DNA of 64,000 nt from Paracoccaceae bacterium (lineage in GTDB: Bacteria; Pseudomonadota; Alphaproteobacteria; Rhodobacterales; Rhodobacteraceae), in the NCBI GenBank assembly GCA_014762635.1, contig JABURR010000094.1:1-64000 (forward strand), in the 5' to 3' direction. The position numbers were made by a program, and so were the translations under genes. Each line of letters starts with the position of its first letter. Position 1 is the stretch's first letter. The notes beneath the pieces were generated by a model. That model did no database searches, was not told the DNA's origin, and saw only the letters and a list, made by a program, of their open reading frames with translations. Below, one piece after another: positions 25,455 to 33,938 of this stretch.

Positions 25455-25832
25455 ATGAACGTGGCACGGCTCAGAGTATTTGAACAGGTACGCCTTGACC
25501 GCGACCGTCTTGCTACCCTCTATCGTGAAATCGGTGAGCGTGGGACGGAAAACCTCATCGAAGAGGCGATGGAGCAGATCGCCACCCAGCTGTCCAACAT
25601 CCGCAAGGCCATGAACGAGCGCAAGCTTGCCGACGTTCATCGCAGCGCCAAGAACGTCCGTATCCTGGCCGAGCAGATCGGCATGCCGCTGCTGGCTTCG
25701 GTCGCCAGCGACGTGATGCAGGTCTGCCGCAATGCCGACCGCACTGCGCTTTATGCCACCGTGGCCCGCCTGACCCGCATCGGTGAAAACTCGCTGATCG
25801 CCGCCTGGGGCCTGGAAGACCGCATCGTCTGA
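25455..25832 (+). CDS. conserved helical protein of unknown function, possibly Hpt-like
   Basis: A 125-residue all-helical protein, MNVARLRVFEQVRLDRDRL. The central stretch IATQLSNIRKAMNERKLADVHRSAKNVRILAEQIGMPLL has the general shape of a histidine-phosphotransfer helix pair with H-x3-K, but the Hpt glycine/serine after the histidine is absent. I would not call it an active Hpt protein. The start at 25455 was chosen over the much longer open frame, which overlaps the carbonic anhydrase upstream. It precedes the aminopeptidase gene by 65 bp. Confidence 0.75.
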   Translation: MNVARLRVFEQVRLDRDRLATLYREIGERGTENLIEEAMEQIATQLSNIRKAMNERKLADVHRSAKNVRILAEQIGMPLLASVASDVMQVCRNADRTALYATVARLTRIGENSLIAAWGLEDRIV

Positions 25833-25897
25833 TCCCGCTTGCAGGCGCATCCTGAACGGATAGGTTGGGGCTGATCTCCAAACCGCCGCAGGATGCC

Positions 25898-27283
25898 ATG
25901 TCACTTACCTTCGCGCCCGACGACGCCCCGTCGATTCCGCTCGTTCTAATCGACTCCGACTCTTTCGACGCCTGGACCGAGGACCAGCCTGCCCATGTGA
26001 AAAGCTGGGTGAACGCCATGGGCTTCACCGGAAAACTGGGCGCGACGCTGGTCATTCCCGACAAGGCCGGAAGCCCGGGTTTTGCTGTCTTCGGCATGGG
26101 GACCCCGGCGCAGCGTGCGCGGGGACGGTTCCACCTGGGTGCGGCAAGGGCGGCCTTGCCCGAAGGCACCTATCACATCGAAGGCGAACTCGGGCCGGAC
26201 GACATGGCCGAGGCCGCGCTGGGTTGGCTGTTGGCCGGGTATCGCTTTGACCGATACCGGGGGAATTCCGCGCCCAAGGCCATGCTGCGCCCGCCCGTTG
26301 GCGTGGACGCCAAGCGGCTGGAAGCCATCGCCGCCGGTGAGGCGCTGACCCGCGACCTGATCAACACACCCGCATCCGACATGGGCCCGGGCGAGTTGGA
26401 GGACGCCTTCCAGAAGCTCGCCTCCGAGTTCGGCGCCGAAAGCACGGTGATCCGTGGCGAAGAGCTTCTGTCGAAGAATTTCCCGATGATTCATGCGGTT
26501 GGCCGTGCCTCGACCCGGGCGCCGCGCTTGCTCGACATGCGCTGGGGTACCGAGGGGCCGACGTTGACGCTGGTGGGCAAGGGCGTCTGTTTCGACACCG
26601 GCGGGCTGGATATCAAGCCCGCGGCTTCGATGGGCCTCATGAAAAAGGACATGGGCGGCGCCGCCACGGTTCTGGGGCTTGCGCGCACGATCATGGCGCT
26701 GGGCCTGAAGCTGCGGTTGCGGGTGCTGGTGCCCGCTGTCGAGAACGCGATCTCGGGCAGCGCGTTCCGGCCGGGCGACATTCTGACCTCGCGCAAGGGG
26801 CTGACGGTCGAAATCAACAACACCGATGCCGAGGGGCGGCTGGTGCTGGCCGATGCGCTGGCGCTGGCCGACGAGGAGAAGCCCGACCTGATCGTGTCGA
26901 TGGCGACACTGACCGGGGCGGCGCGCGTGGCCGTTGGTCCGGATCTTGCGCCATTCTTCACCACCGACGCGGGCGTGGCCAATGCTCTGCGCGCCGGGGC
27001 CGAGACCGCGCGCGACCCGGTCTGGGAGCTGCCCTTCCACGCGCCCTACGAGAAGATGATCGAGCCCGGAATCGCCGATCTGGACAACGCGCCTTCGGGC
27101 GGGATGGCCGGGGCGATCACGGCGGCGCTGTTCCTGCGCCGCTTCGTCGAGGCAACGCCGCGCTACACCCATTTCGACATCTATGGCTGGCAGCCGATCG
27201 CCGCGCCTTCCCGCCCCAAGGGTGGTGCCGGGCAGGGCGCGCGGGCGCTTCTGGATGCGCTGCCGGATCTGCTGGGCCTCTGA
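25898..27283 (+). CDS. M17 leucyl aminopeptidase family protein
   Basis: 461 residues. The M17 signature NTDAEGRLVLADAL is present, and metal ligands lie in the preceding GKGVCFDTGGLDIKPA and the MKKDMGGAATV stretch. It cleaves N-terminal residues from peptides as a cytosolic hexamer with two metal ions per subunit. The N-terminal domain is shorter and more divergent than in PepA, as in the second M17 paralog common in Alphaproteobacteria. The stop overlaps the start of the next gene (TGATG). Confidence 0.92.
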   Translation: MSLTFAPDDAPSIPLVLIDSDSFDAWTEDQPAHVKSWVNAMGFTGKLGATLVIPDKAGSPGFAVFGMGTPAQRARGRFHLGAARAALPEGTYHIEGELGPDDMAEAALGWLLAGYRFDRYRGNSAPKAMLRPPVGVDAKRLEAIAAGEALTRDLINTPASDMGPGELEDAFQKLASEFGAESTVIRGEELLSKNFPMIHAVGRASTRAPRLLDMRWGTEGPTLTLVGKGVCFDTGGLDIKPAASMGLMKKDMGGAATVLGLARTIMALGLKLRLRVLVPAVENAISGSAFRPGDILTSRKGLTVEINNTDAEGRLVLADALALADEEKPDLIVSMATLTGAARVAVGPDLAPFFTTDAGVANALRAGAETARDPVWELPFHAPYEKMIEPGIADLDNAPSGGMAGAITAALFLRRFVEATPRYTHFDIYGWQPIAAPSRPKGGAGQGARALLDALPDLLGL

Positions 27284-28110
27284 TGGACCGGCGCCTGACC
27301 CCTGCGAACGGACGGGTGGCCGCCGTTCACCTGCAAGGCACGGTCGAAGCCGAACGCTTCACCGAAGGCGAATTGCGCCAGGTTTCCGTGCCGGTGGCCT
27401 CGATCTGGGCCGCGCCCGACCGCGCCCGGCGGGAACGGCAAGTTCTTCTGGGCGAACAGGTCACGGTTTACGAGGTGCGGGACGGAATGGCCTTCGTGCA
27501 ATCCCGCCGCGATGGCTATGTCGGCTACGTCTCGGACGCGCAGCTTGGGCCGGTAAGCGAGGCGACCCATGCCGTTTCGGTCCCCGCGACGCATTTCTAC
27601 CCGGCTCCCGACATCAAGGCGCCCGAGGTGATCGCGCTTTCCTTCGGGGCGCGGGTCCGGATCGTGGCAGGGCAGGGTGAATTCTTCGAGACCGACCAGG
27701 GAAAGTTCATCCCGAAACCGCATTTGCGCCCGCTGAACCGGCCCGTGACCGACCCGGTCACGGTAGCTCAGCTGCATTTCGGTGCGCCGTACCTTTGGGG
27801 CGGAAACTCGATCACCGGGATTGATTGTTCCGGCCTGGTGCAGGCGGCGCTTCTGGCGGCAGGGCAGCCCTGCCCGGCGGACAGCGACCTGCAGGAAAAA
27901 GCGTTGGGCCGCGAGTTGCCCGAAGATACCCCTGCCGAACGGGGTGACCTCTATTTCTGGAAGGGTCACGTGGCGATCGCGGTGGATGGCGAGACGCTGA
28001 TCCACGCCAATGCCTACCACATGGCCGTGGCCTATGAGCCGATTTCCGAGGCGATCGAACGGATCGAAGCACAGGGCGGCGGGCCGGTCACCGCGCGCAA
28101 GCGGCTTTAG
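27283..28110 (+). CDS. NlpC/P60 cysteine peptidase with SH3b domains
   Basis: 275 residues. Two bacterial SH3-like segments (about residues 35-90 and 97-150) are followed by an NlpC/P60 domain with catalytic cysteine in GIDCSGLVQAAL, a histidine in WKGHVAIAV and a third polar residue in HANAYHM. Family members cut peptidoglycan stem peptides, for instance D-Glu-diaminopimelate bonds. No signal peptide is visible, so a role in cytosolic recycling of muropeptides, together with the coupled aminopeptidase, is plausible (inference). Confidence 0.9.
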   Translation: MDRRLTPANGRVAAVHLQGTVEAERFTEGELRQVSVPVASIWAAPDRARRERQVLLGEQVTVYEVRDGMAFVQSRRDGYVGYVSDAQLGPVSEATHAVSVPATHFYPAPDIKAPEVIALSFGARVRIVAGQGEFFETDQGKFIPKPHLRPLNRPVTDPVTVAQLHFGAPYLWGGNSITGIDCSGLVQAALLAAGQPCPADSDLQEKALGRELPEDTPAERGDLYFWKGHVAIAVDGETLIHANAYHMAVAYEPISEAIERIEAQGGGPVTARKRL

Positions 28111-28454
28111 TCGACCGGGCGGATCAGCTTGCGTTCCAGTACCTGAAGCACTGTCTTCAGATCATGGCCGCGCTTCAGGATCTGCCCGTCCATGCCGACC
28201 ACCGAGTAGAGCCCCTGCCGCATCCGCAGCTTGGGCCTTTTTTCGATCCGGTAGAGCGGATGTTCGGCGGTGCGCCGGAAAATCGAGAAGATCGCCACTT
28301 CGCGCAGGTTCGAGATGCCGTAGTCGCGCCATTCCCCGGCGGCGACCATCCGGCCATAGAGCGCCAGGATCACACCCAGTTCCCGCCGGTCGAAGGCCAC
28401 CTGTTCGGGCAGTTTCGTCGGTCCAGAGAACGGCGTGGGCGCTTGGATGGTCAT
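28107..28454 (-). CDS. DUF2794 family protein
   Basis: A 115-residue protein with FDRRELGVILALYGRMVAAGEWRDYGIS and YRIEKRPKLRMRQGLYSVV, which I associate with the alphaproteobacterial DUF2794 family. Function unknown. It starts MTIQAPTPFSG at 28454 without an obvious SD; a GTG at 28538 would add 28 residues. Its 3' end overlaps the convergent NlpC/P60 gene by four bases. Confidence 0.8.
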   Translation of the reverse strand: MTIQAPTPFSGPTKLPEQVAFDRRELGVILALYGRMVAAGEWRDYGISNLREVAIFSIFRRTAEHPLYRIEKRPKLRMRQGLYSVVGMDGQILKRGHDLKTVLQVLERKLIRPVD

Positions 28455-28581
28455 GAGGAAAGACTGACCCTTCGGATCGGCGAAATCAAGCGCAGCCCGC
28501 GTTTGGACTGCAAAAGACCCGTGAGTTTCCGCAATCACATCTCAAAGCTGCCGCTTTTGGAGGGCAAACAGTTCACGTGGC

Positions 28582-28648
28582 GCGCAAACGCAGATCGCAC
28601 CTTCGAGATTTTTAGCCCCCACCCCTCTTGGGATGTGAGCGTTTGCGC
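28582..28648. repeat. inverted repeat between imuB and DUF2794
   Basis: Perfect 10-bp arms GCGCAAACGC (28582-28591) and GCGTTTGCGC (28639-28648) around a 47-base loop. There is no T run next to it. It may be a processed or terminator-like structure at the end of imuB. Confidence 0.5.
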
Positions 28649-28671
28649 CCCACTATCTTCCTCAGTCAAGT

Positions 28672-30327
28672 TCAGGCAAAGGCCCCGTGGCAGAACCAGC
28701 CCGAGGACATTGCTGCGCCGTGGGCGTAGTAAAGCCAGAGCCTTTCGCCGCCCTCCACCGTCACCTGCCAGTAATCGCGCACGCCGGACCGCCAGTCGGG
28801 GTCGTCCAGCCACCATTCCGGGGCGATCCGTTCGGGGCCTTGGGCGCTGACGCTCTGCCAGTTGCGCCCACGCCAACGGAATTGCAGCGGCAGCGCCGGG
28901 CTGTCCGCGGCATGGACGGGCTCGGGACGCCAGAGCAGAAGCGGCCGCGGCGTCGGCGAGGCGGGCCAGTCCTGCGCGGGCTCCGACCAGGCGGCGGCCA
29001 GTACCTTGGCGGTCTTCTCGGGGATATGACTGTCGGCCGGGTGCAGCCGGGTGATCGCATCAAGGCCCACCCGTGCCCCGATCCGCCCGATCAGGTCATC
29101 GAGCCCCGGCCCTGCCGCCTGCCGCCGCGCGGCCTCGGCCGAGGCCTCCATGTGGCCGCGATGCTGGCGGGCGTGGACCGGCTCGGTCACATGCGCCTCG
29201 ATCCGCAAGACGTCGATGCCGAACCCGGCCTCGACCTCGCCCAGTTTCATCGCCAGCAACGGGCGGATCCGGTCCGGGTCGGCCGAGGGGCGCGCCAGCC
29301 CCACCTCCAGCGCCTGCACCGTGTGATCGGCGCGGAAAAAGTGCAGCCGCACGCGCCGGGCGCCCTGGCCCGCGCCTTGCAGCTTGCGCGACAGGACCGG
29401 CAGCATCCGGTCGAGCCCGGCCAGGATGTCCTCTTCCAGCCCGATCAGGTCGGGCAGGGTCAGGCGGACCGCGAAGTGCAGCTCGGGGCGTGCGGGCGAG
29501 ATCGGCTCGGGTTCGCTCCCCAGTGCCTGGTCGAGCCGCTGCACCAGCCCCCGCCCGAACCGTCGCGAGAGCGCCGCGCGGGGCATGCCCATCAGGTCCT
29601 CGACCCGGCGCAGGCCCAGACGGTTCAGCGCGGTGGTGGTGGGTTCATCCAGCCGTAGCGCCTCCACCGGCAGGGGCGCCAGGGCCGAATGCGTCCGGCC
29701 CGGCGGGGCGATGCGAGCGCCCCGCTCGCCCGGAGGTTGCAGGCGTGGGGGTGGGCCGCCCCGTTCCCAGTTGCGGCGCCGCGCGGCCCGGGCGCGGGTG
29801 GCGCGGGCCTCCTGGTCGATGGCGTCACCGGTGCGCGTCATCCGCCCCGGCTGCCCGGCGAAGCGCGCCAACGCCCAGGCCGCGCCACGCGTGTCGGCGA
29901 TCCCGGCATGGATAGAAAGCTCCAGATCGGCGCATTCGGCCTCGATCTGTTCCAGGATTGCCTCCTCCCCACCAAAGAGATGGGCGCAGCCGGTCAGGTC
30001 GATCACCAGTGCCGCCGGGGGCTCCTCGGCCACCCAGGGGGAAAACTTGCCCGCCCAACGCCGGAGCGCGGCCAGAAACGCGGCCTCCGCCGCCGGGCTT
30101 GCGGGCCGGGTCAGCAGCGCCGGGCAGATCGCCAGCGCATCGCCCAGGGGCTGGCCCACGCGCAGCCCCGCCGCCTCGGCCTCGGCGGAAAGCGATGAGA
30201 TGACCTGCATGTTCGCCTCCTCCCGCACCACGGCGAAAGGGCCGCGCGGCAACCCGCGGTCCATCCGCAGGTAGCGTTCCGCGGCAAGGCGCGGGAACCA
30301 GAGCGAGAGAATCCGGCGGTGAGGCAT
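28672..30327 (-). CDS. imuB: ImuB, Y-family polymerase-like mutasome protein
   Basis: 551 residues. It has Y-family palm and little-finger folds but lacks the catalytic acidic triad: the N-terminus ILSLWFPRLAAERYLR replaces the DxDxFF motif of DinB. ImuB normally bridges DnaE2 (ImuC) and the beta clamp in SOS mutagenesis together with ImuA. It starts at 30327, 17 bp downstream of a perfect LexA box. Neither imuA nor dnaE2 lies on either side here, unlike the usual imuA-imuB-dnaE2 operon. Confidence 0.92.
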   Translation of the reverse strand: MPHRRILSLWFPRLAAERYLRMDRGLPRGPFAVVREEANMQVISSLSAEAEAAGLRVGQPLGDALAICPALLTRPASPAAEAAFLAALRRWAGKFSPWVAEEPPAALVIDLTGCAHLFGGEEAILEQIEAECADLELSIHAGIADTRGAAWALARFAGQPGRMTRTGDAIDQEARATRARAARRRNWERGGPPPRLQPPGERGARIAPPGRTHSALAPLPVEALRLDEPTTTALNRLGLRRVEDLMGMPRAALSRRFGRGLVQRLDQALGSEPEPISPARPELHFAVRLTLPDLIGLEEDILAGLDRMLPVLSRKLQGAGQGARRVRLHFFRADHTVQALEVGLARPSADPDRIRPLLAMKLGEVEAGFGIDVLRIEAHVTEPVHARQHRGHMEASAEAARRQAAGPGLDDLIGRIGARVGLDAITRLHPADSHIPEKTAKVLAAAWSEPAQDWPASPTPRPLLLWRPEPVHAADSPALPLQFRWRGRNWQSVSAQGPERIAPEWWLDDPDWRSGVRDYWQVTVEGGERLWLYYAHGAAMSSGWFCHGAFA

Positions 30328-30343
30328 CGACTCGGCAACAAAT

Positions 30344-30358
30344 GTTCTATATTTGTTC
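30344..30358. promoter_or_regulatory. LexA (SOS) box
   Basis: GTTC (30344-30347), seven A/T bases (30348-30354), GTTC (30355-30358): the alphaproteobacterial LexA operator GTTC-N7-GTTC. It is immediately upstream of imuB, a known SOS gene. Confidence 0.85.
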
Positions 30359-30402
30359 CAAAATAGAACGGGCCTCGCGCGGAGTCGAGCGCCGCCGGAA
30401 GG

Positions 30403-30669
30403 TCAGCCGCAGAAGAGGCGCGTCACCCGGAAGCTGCGGTCGTAGGAGATGTTCAGCCGCTCGGGGTTGTGGTCCATGGTCACAGCCTCATCGGGGCCGA
30501 TGAACCGCACCGGAACCCCGAAATCCACGTTCACGAGCTGGGCGCGGGGCTGGCCAACGAAATGCTGCAGATCCCGCGCGCCGCAGGGGTCGGGAATGCT
30601 GGCGTCCGGCAGGGTCGGACCTTCGGCGACACAGGCGCTGAGCGCGAACAGGACAATCAGGAACCTCAT
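30403..30669 (-). CDS. I78-family peptidase inhibitor lipoprotein
   Basis: 88 residues. The signal peptide MRFLIVLFALSAC ends in a lipobox. The mature part CGARDLQHFVGQPRAQL, then VRFIGPDEAVTMDHNPERLNI and a terminal RVTRLFCG, matches the I78 elastase/subtilisin inhibitor family. It probably protects periplasmic proteins from proteases. The start at 30669 is set by the signal sequence; the open frame extends further upstream. It lies upstream of imuB on the same strand, but the LexA box separates them. Confidence 0.88.
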   Translation of the reverse strand: MRFLIVLFALSACVAEGPTLPDASIPDPCGARDLQHFVGQPRAQLVNVDFGVPVRFIGPDEAVTMDHNPERLNISYDRSFRVTRLFCG

Positions 30670-30766
30670 GGCCCTGATATTAGCAGAAAAAATCCGGTTG
30701 AACATCTTGATGCGCGCAAATCCGCCAGCGCCGTGACACCCAACCGGAGTCATGAGTCAAACCAGC

Positions 30767-31010
30767 CTAGTGCCCCTTGCCCGGGTTATCAGGGTCAACA
30801 CCATCAGGGTTGTTGCCGCCACCGCAGTTGGCGTCTTCCTCGGTCTCTGGCGCTTCGTCGATCTCGGGCGGCAGACTGATATCCACAACCGCGCCCGCGT
30901 CGTCACAGATCTCTTCGCCGGTGGGACCGCTGTCGCCGCCGGGTTCTATCCCCGTGCAGGCACCAAGCCCCCAATGCAGCAACCCCTAGCATCATTGGCA
31001 AAATACGCAT
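30767..31010 (-). pseudogene. small acidic lipoprotein with a +1 frameshift
   Basis: AAGGAG lies six bases before ATG 31010. The frame then encodes a lipoprotein signal (MRILPMMLGVAALG) and derails at a run of five C/G at 30968-30972. With one base fewer the protein would read GLGACTGIEPGG, giving a perfect lipobox. It would continue in an acidic, Asp/Glu/Pro/Gly-rich 60-residue mature part ending PDNPGKGH, with stop at 30767. Either a real slip mutation or an assembly error in the homopolymer. The downstream frame alone would have to start at a TTG without SD. Function unknown. Confidence 0.7.
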
Positions 31011-31198
31011 GACAATCTCCTTACCCTTGATCAACGGCCAGAATGCGACCGTCTGATTATCAAGCTATAAACGCCGCAGTGGCATTTCGAGATTACGAGC
31101 GCGGGCGGATTGTCGCAGAGCATCCGGCTGCACATCATCGCTTGCGCGAACACCACATGCGGTTAGTCTGGCCCAAACCGATTTTCAGGGAGGACAAC

Positions 31199-32311
31199 AT
31201 GAGAACCCGTGCAGCCGTGGCCACTGCGGCCGGAAAACCCCTGGAGATCATGGAGGTCAACCTCGACGGCCCGCGCGCGGGCGAGGTGCTGGTCGAGGTC
31301 AAGGCCACGGGTATCTGCCACACCGACGAGTTCACCCTGTCGGGCGCGGACCCGGAGGGCCTTTTCCCCGCGATCCTGGGCCATGAGGGCGCGGGCGTGG
31401 TGCTCGAGGTGGGCGAAGGCGTGACCAGCCTGAAGCCCGGCGATCACGTGATCCCGCTCTACACGCCCGAATGCCGGGAGTGCGAATATTGCCTCAACCC
31501 CAAGACCAACCTCTGCCAGTCGATCCGCACGACGCAAGGTCAGGGGCTGATGCCGGACGGGACCTCGCGGTTTACCACGCTCGATGGCGATCCGATCCTG
31601 CATTACATGGGCTGCTCGACCTTCTCGAACCACACCGTCCTGCCCGAGATCGCGCTGGCCAAGGTGCGCGAGGACGCGCCTTTCGACAAGATCTGCTATA
31701 TCGGCTGCGGGGTGACCACGGGCATCGGCGCGGTGATGAACACCGCGAAGGTGGAGATCGGCTCGCGTGCCATCGTCTTCGGCCTTGGGGGTATTGGGCT
31801 GAACGTGATCCAGGGGCTGCGGCTGGCGGGGGCCGACCAGATCGTGGGCGTCGACCTCAACCCCGACAAGAAACCCATGGCCGAGCGCTTCGGCATGACC
31901 GATTTCGTCAACCCCTCCGAGGTCGAGGGCGACCTGGTGCCCTATCTCGTGGACCTGACCAAGGGCGGTGCGGACTACACTTTTGATGCCACAGGCAACG
32001 TGCAGGTGATGCGCGCGGCGCTGGAATCGGCCCACAAGGGCTGGGGCGAGAGCGTCATCATCGGTGTGGCGCCCGCCGGGGCCGAGATTTCCACCCGTCC
32101 ATTCCAGCTGGTCACCGGTCGGGTCTGGCGCGGCACGGCCTTCGGTGGTGCCCGTGGCCGGACCGACGTGCCGAAGATCGTGGACTGGTACATGCAGGGC
32201 AAGATCGAGATCGACCCGATGATCACCCACAGCCTGAGCCTCGACGACATCAACAAGGGCTTCGACCTGATGCACGCCGGCGAAAGCATCCGCAGCGTGG
32301 TGGTGTATTGA
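31199..32311 (+). CDS. S-(hydroxymethyl)glutathione dehydrogenase / class III alcohol dehydrogenase
   Basis: 370 residues, glutathione-dependent formaldehyde dehydrogenase (FrmA/AdhC type). Catalytic zinc ligands are C, H and C in [15 protein letters not shown] and the later CGVTTG. The structural zinc cysteines are in [15 protein letters not shown]. The nucleotide fold is [13 protein letters not shown]. It detoxifies formaldehyde and can reduce S-nitrosoglutathione. AGGGAGG at 31187-31193 supports ATG 31199. Divergent from the frameshifted lipoprotein. Confidence 0.95.
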   Translation: MRTRAAVATAAGKPLEIMEVNLDGPRAGEVLVEVKATGICHTDEFTLSGADPEGLFPAILGHEGAGVVLEVGEGVTSLKPGDHVIPLYTPECRECEYCLNPKTNLCQSIRTTQGQGLMPDGTSRFTTLDGDPILHYMGCSTFSNHTVLPEIALAKVREDAPFDKICYIGCGVTTGIGAVMNTAKVEIGSRAIVFGLGGIGLNVIQGLRLAGADQIVGVDLNPDKKPMAERFGMTDFVNPSEVEGDLVPYLVDLTKGGADYTFDATGNVQVMRAALESAHKGWGESVIIGVAPAGAEISTRPFQLVTGRVWRGTAFGGARGRTDVPKIVDWYMQGKIEIDPMITHSLSLDDINKGFDLMHAGESIRSVVVY

Positions 32312-32321
32312 GGCCAATTCG

Positions 32322-32705
32322 GTGAGAGGCGCACTTGCCTTTGCCGCAACGATCTGGGGCGCGGGCGTCTGGGCCGATGAAGTCATGACCCTTCAGTGGG
32401 AGGCGGGGGTGATCCCGTTGCAGCCGGGCGACATCTTGGCCGCCGAGGCGGGTGAGGGAGGCGTCGCGGTTCAGTTGGAGCCTGAACTTGCACGGGATTT
32501 CGCCAAGCTGACAGAGCTTCTCATCGGAGAAACCATGGCGATCCTCGTCTGCGGGACGGAGGTCGCGCGCCCAATGATCCGGGCCCGGATCGATGGCGGC
32601 AGGATCATGGTTCCGGCAGAGTCCTCGGCCGAGACGGTGCGTGTCCTGTTGGGCGAGGTTCCCTGTCAGGGTGGTGCACATGGAAAAGCCGGATCGACGG
32701 AGTGA
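32322..32705 (+). CDS. exported protein of unknown function, SecD-head-like
   Basis: 127 residues with a signal peptide (MRGALAFAATIWGAGVWADE). The mature part ARDFAKLTELLIGETMAILVCGTEVARPMIRARIDGGRIMV resembles the P1 head subdomain found in SecD (a substrate-like ILxxGxxxxxPxI pattern). GTG start at 32322. It begins ten bases after the formaldehyde dehydrogenase stop. Function unknown; the SecD resemblance is weak and by eye. Confidence 0.7.
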   Translation: MRGALAFAATIWGAGVWADEVMTLQWEAGVIPLQPGDILAAEAGEGGVAVQLEPELARDFAKLTELLIGETMAILVCGTEVARPMIRARIDGGRIMVPAESSAETVRVLLGEVPCQGGAHGKAGSTE

Positions 32706-32712
32706 CCACGTC

Positions 32713-33225
32713 ATGAACGTGTGGCCTGACCCTGAGATTCGCCCCGCGCGACCCGAGGACGCCGACGCCATCTGGGCGATCCTGGAGCCGATCTTCCGGG
32801 CAGGCGATACCTACACGATTGACCCGGATATCCCGCGGAACGCGGCGCTGGCCTATTGGATGGGCGCGTCGCATGGCTGTTTCGTCGCCACGGTCGAGGG
32901 GCGGGTGCTGGGCACCTATTACCTCAAGCGCAACCAGGCTGGCGGCGGGTCCCACGTCTGCAACTGCGGTTATGCTACCCACCCCGACGCGCGGGGGCAG
33001 GGCATTGCCCGGGCGATGCTCGACCATTCGCTGACTGCTGCCCGCGCCGCGGACTTCCGCGCCATGCAGTACAACTTCGTCGTGGCCACCAACACCCGCG
33101 CCGTGGCCATCTGGGAACGCGCCGGGTTCGAGACCGTGGGCCGCCTGCCCGGCGCGTTCCGCCACCCCGAATTGGGTTTCACCGACGCGCTGGTCATGTA
33201 CAAGGACCTGACCAAGGAGGACTGA
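32713..33225 (+). CDS. GNAT-family N-acetyltransferase
   Basis: 170 residues. The acetyl-CoA-binding motif A appears as VCNCGYATHPDARGQGIARAMLDHSL, with NTRAVAIWERAGFETVGRLPGAF as the typical GNAT C-terminal strand-helix. Substrate unknown. ATG 32713 has GGAG ten bases upstream; ATG 32680 is an alternative overlapping the previous gene. The stop shares its A with the start of the NYN-domain gene. Confidence 0.88.
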   Translation: MNVWPDPEIRPARPEDADAIWAILEPIFRAGDTYTIDPDIPRNAALAYWMGASHGCFVATVEGRVLGTYYLKRNQAGGGSHVCNCGYATHPDARGQGIARAMLDHSLTAARAADFRAMQYNFVVATNTRAVAIWERAGFETVGRLPGAFRHPELGFTDALVMYKDLTKED

Positions 33226-33938
33226 TGCCTGACCGTGACCGCCCGCTCTATGCCGTGCTGATCGATGCCGACAACATCCCGGCGAAATACGCGAGTTCGA
33301 TCCTGAAGGAGATCACGTCCTTCGGAGAACCTGCGCTGCGCCGGGTCTATGGGGACTGGTCCTCGGGGCAGCTGCAGGGCTGGACCAAGGTGACGCGGGA
33401 GCTTGGCCTCGTCGCTCACCAGGAAACCGCCAACACCAAGGGCAAGAATGCCTCTGACATCGGCCTTGTGATCGACGCGATGGACATTCTGCACACGGGC
33501 CGGTTCGACGGGTTCGTGCTGGTCTCCTCCGACAGCGATTTCACCGCGCTGGCCAACCGGGTGCGGGAACAGGGGCTCGACGTGATCGGCATCGGCGAGG
33601 GCAAGGCGCCCGAGGCGCTGCGCAACGTGTGCAACCGCTTCATCCTGATCGAGAACATCATGGACGAGCCCGCGCCCAAGGGCCAAAGCCCCGCCGCCAA
33701 GAGCGGCAAACTCGCCCCGACCGAGGCGGTACCGATGATCCTGAAAGCCATGGACAAGATCCCGCAGGATGACGAGTGGTACGCGCTGGGCCAGATCGGC
33801 CAGTACATCATGGCCGACAATCCGGATTTCGACACGCGCACCTATGGCAAGCGCAAGCTGAGCGACCTCGTACAGGACCTGAAGCGGTTCGAGACGAAGA
33901 AGGTCGGCAACCAGCTTCACCTGCGGCGGGTCGACTAG
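33225..33938 (+). CDS. NYN-domain (DUF88) protein with C-terminal OST-HTH/LOTUS domain
   Basis: 237 residues. The N-terminal PIN-like NYN nuclease fold has the acidic residues in LIDADNIPAKY, DIGLVIDAMDIL and VLVSSDSDFTALANRVREQGLDVIGIG. A C-terminal region (about 165-235) with YALGQIGQYIMADNPDFDTRTYGKRKLSDLVQDL is an OST-HTH/LOTUS domain. Such proteins are predicted RNases or RNA-binding effectors. Coupled to the GNAT gene by TGATG; its stop overlaps the stop of the convergent tetR. Confidence 0.88.
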   Translation: MPDRDRPLYAVLIDADNIPAKYASSILKEITSFGEPALRRVYGDWSSGQLQGWTKVTRELGLVAHQETANTKGKNASDIGLVIDAMDILHTGRFDGFVLVSSDSDFTALANRVREQGLDVIGIGEGKAPEALRNVCNRFILIENIMDEPAPKGQSPAAKSGKLAPTEAVPMILKAMDKIPQDDEWYALGQIGQYIMADNPDFDTRTYGKRKLSDLVQDLKRFETKKVGNQLHLRRVD

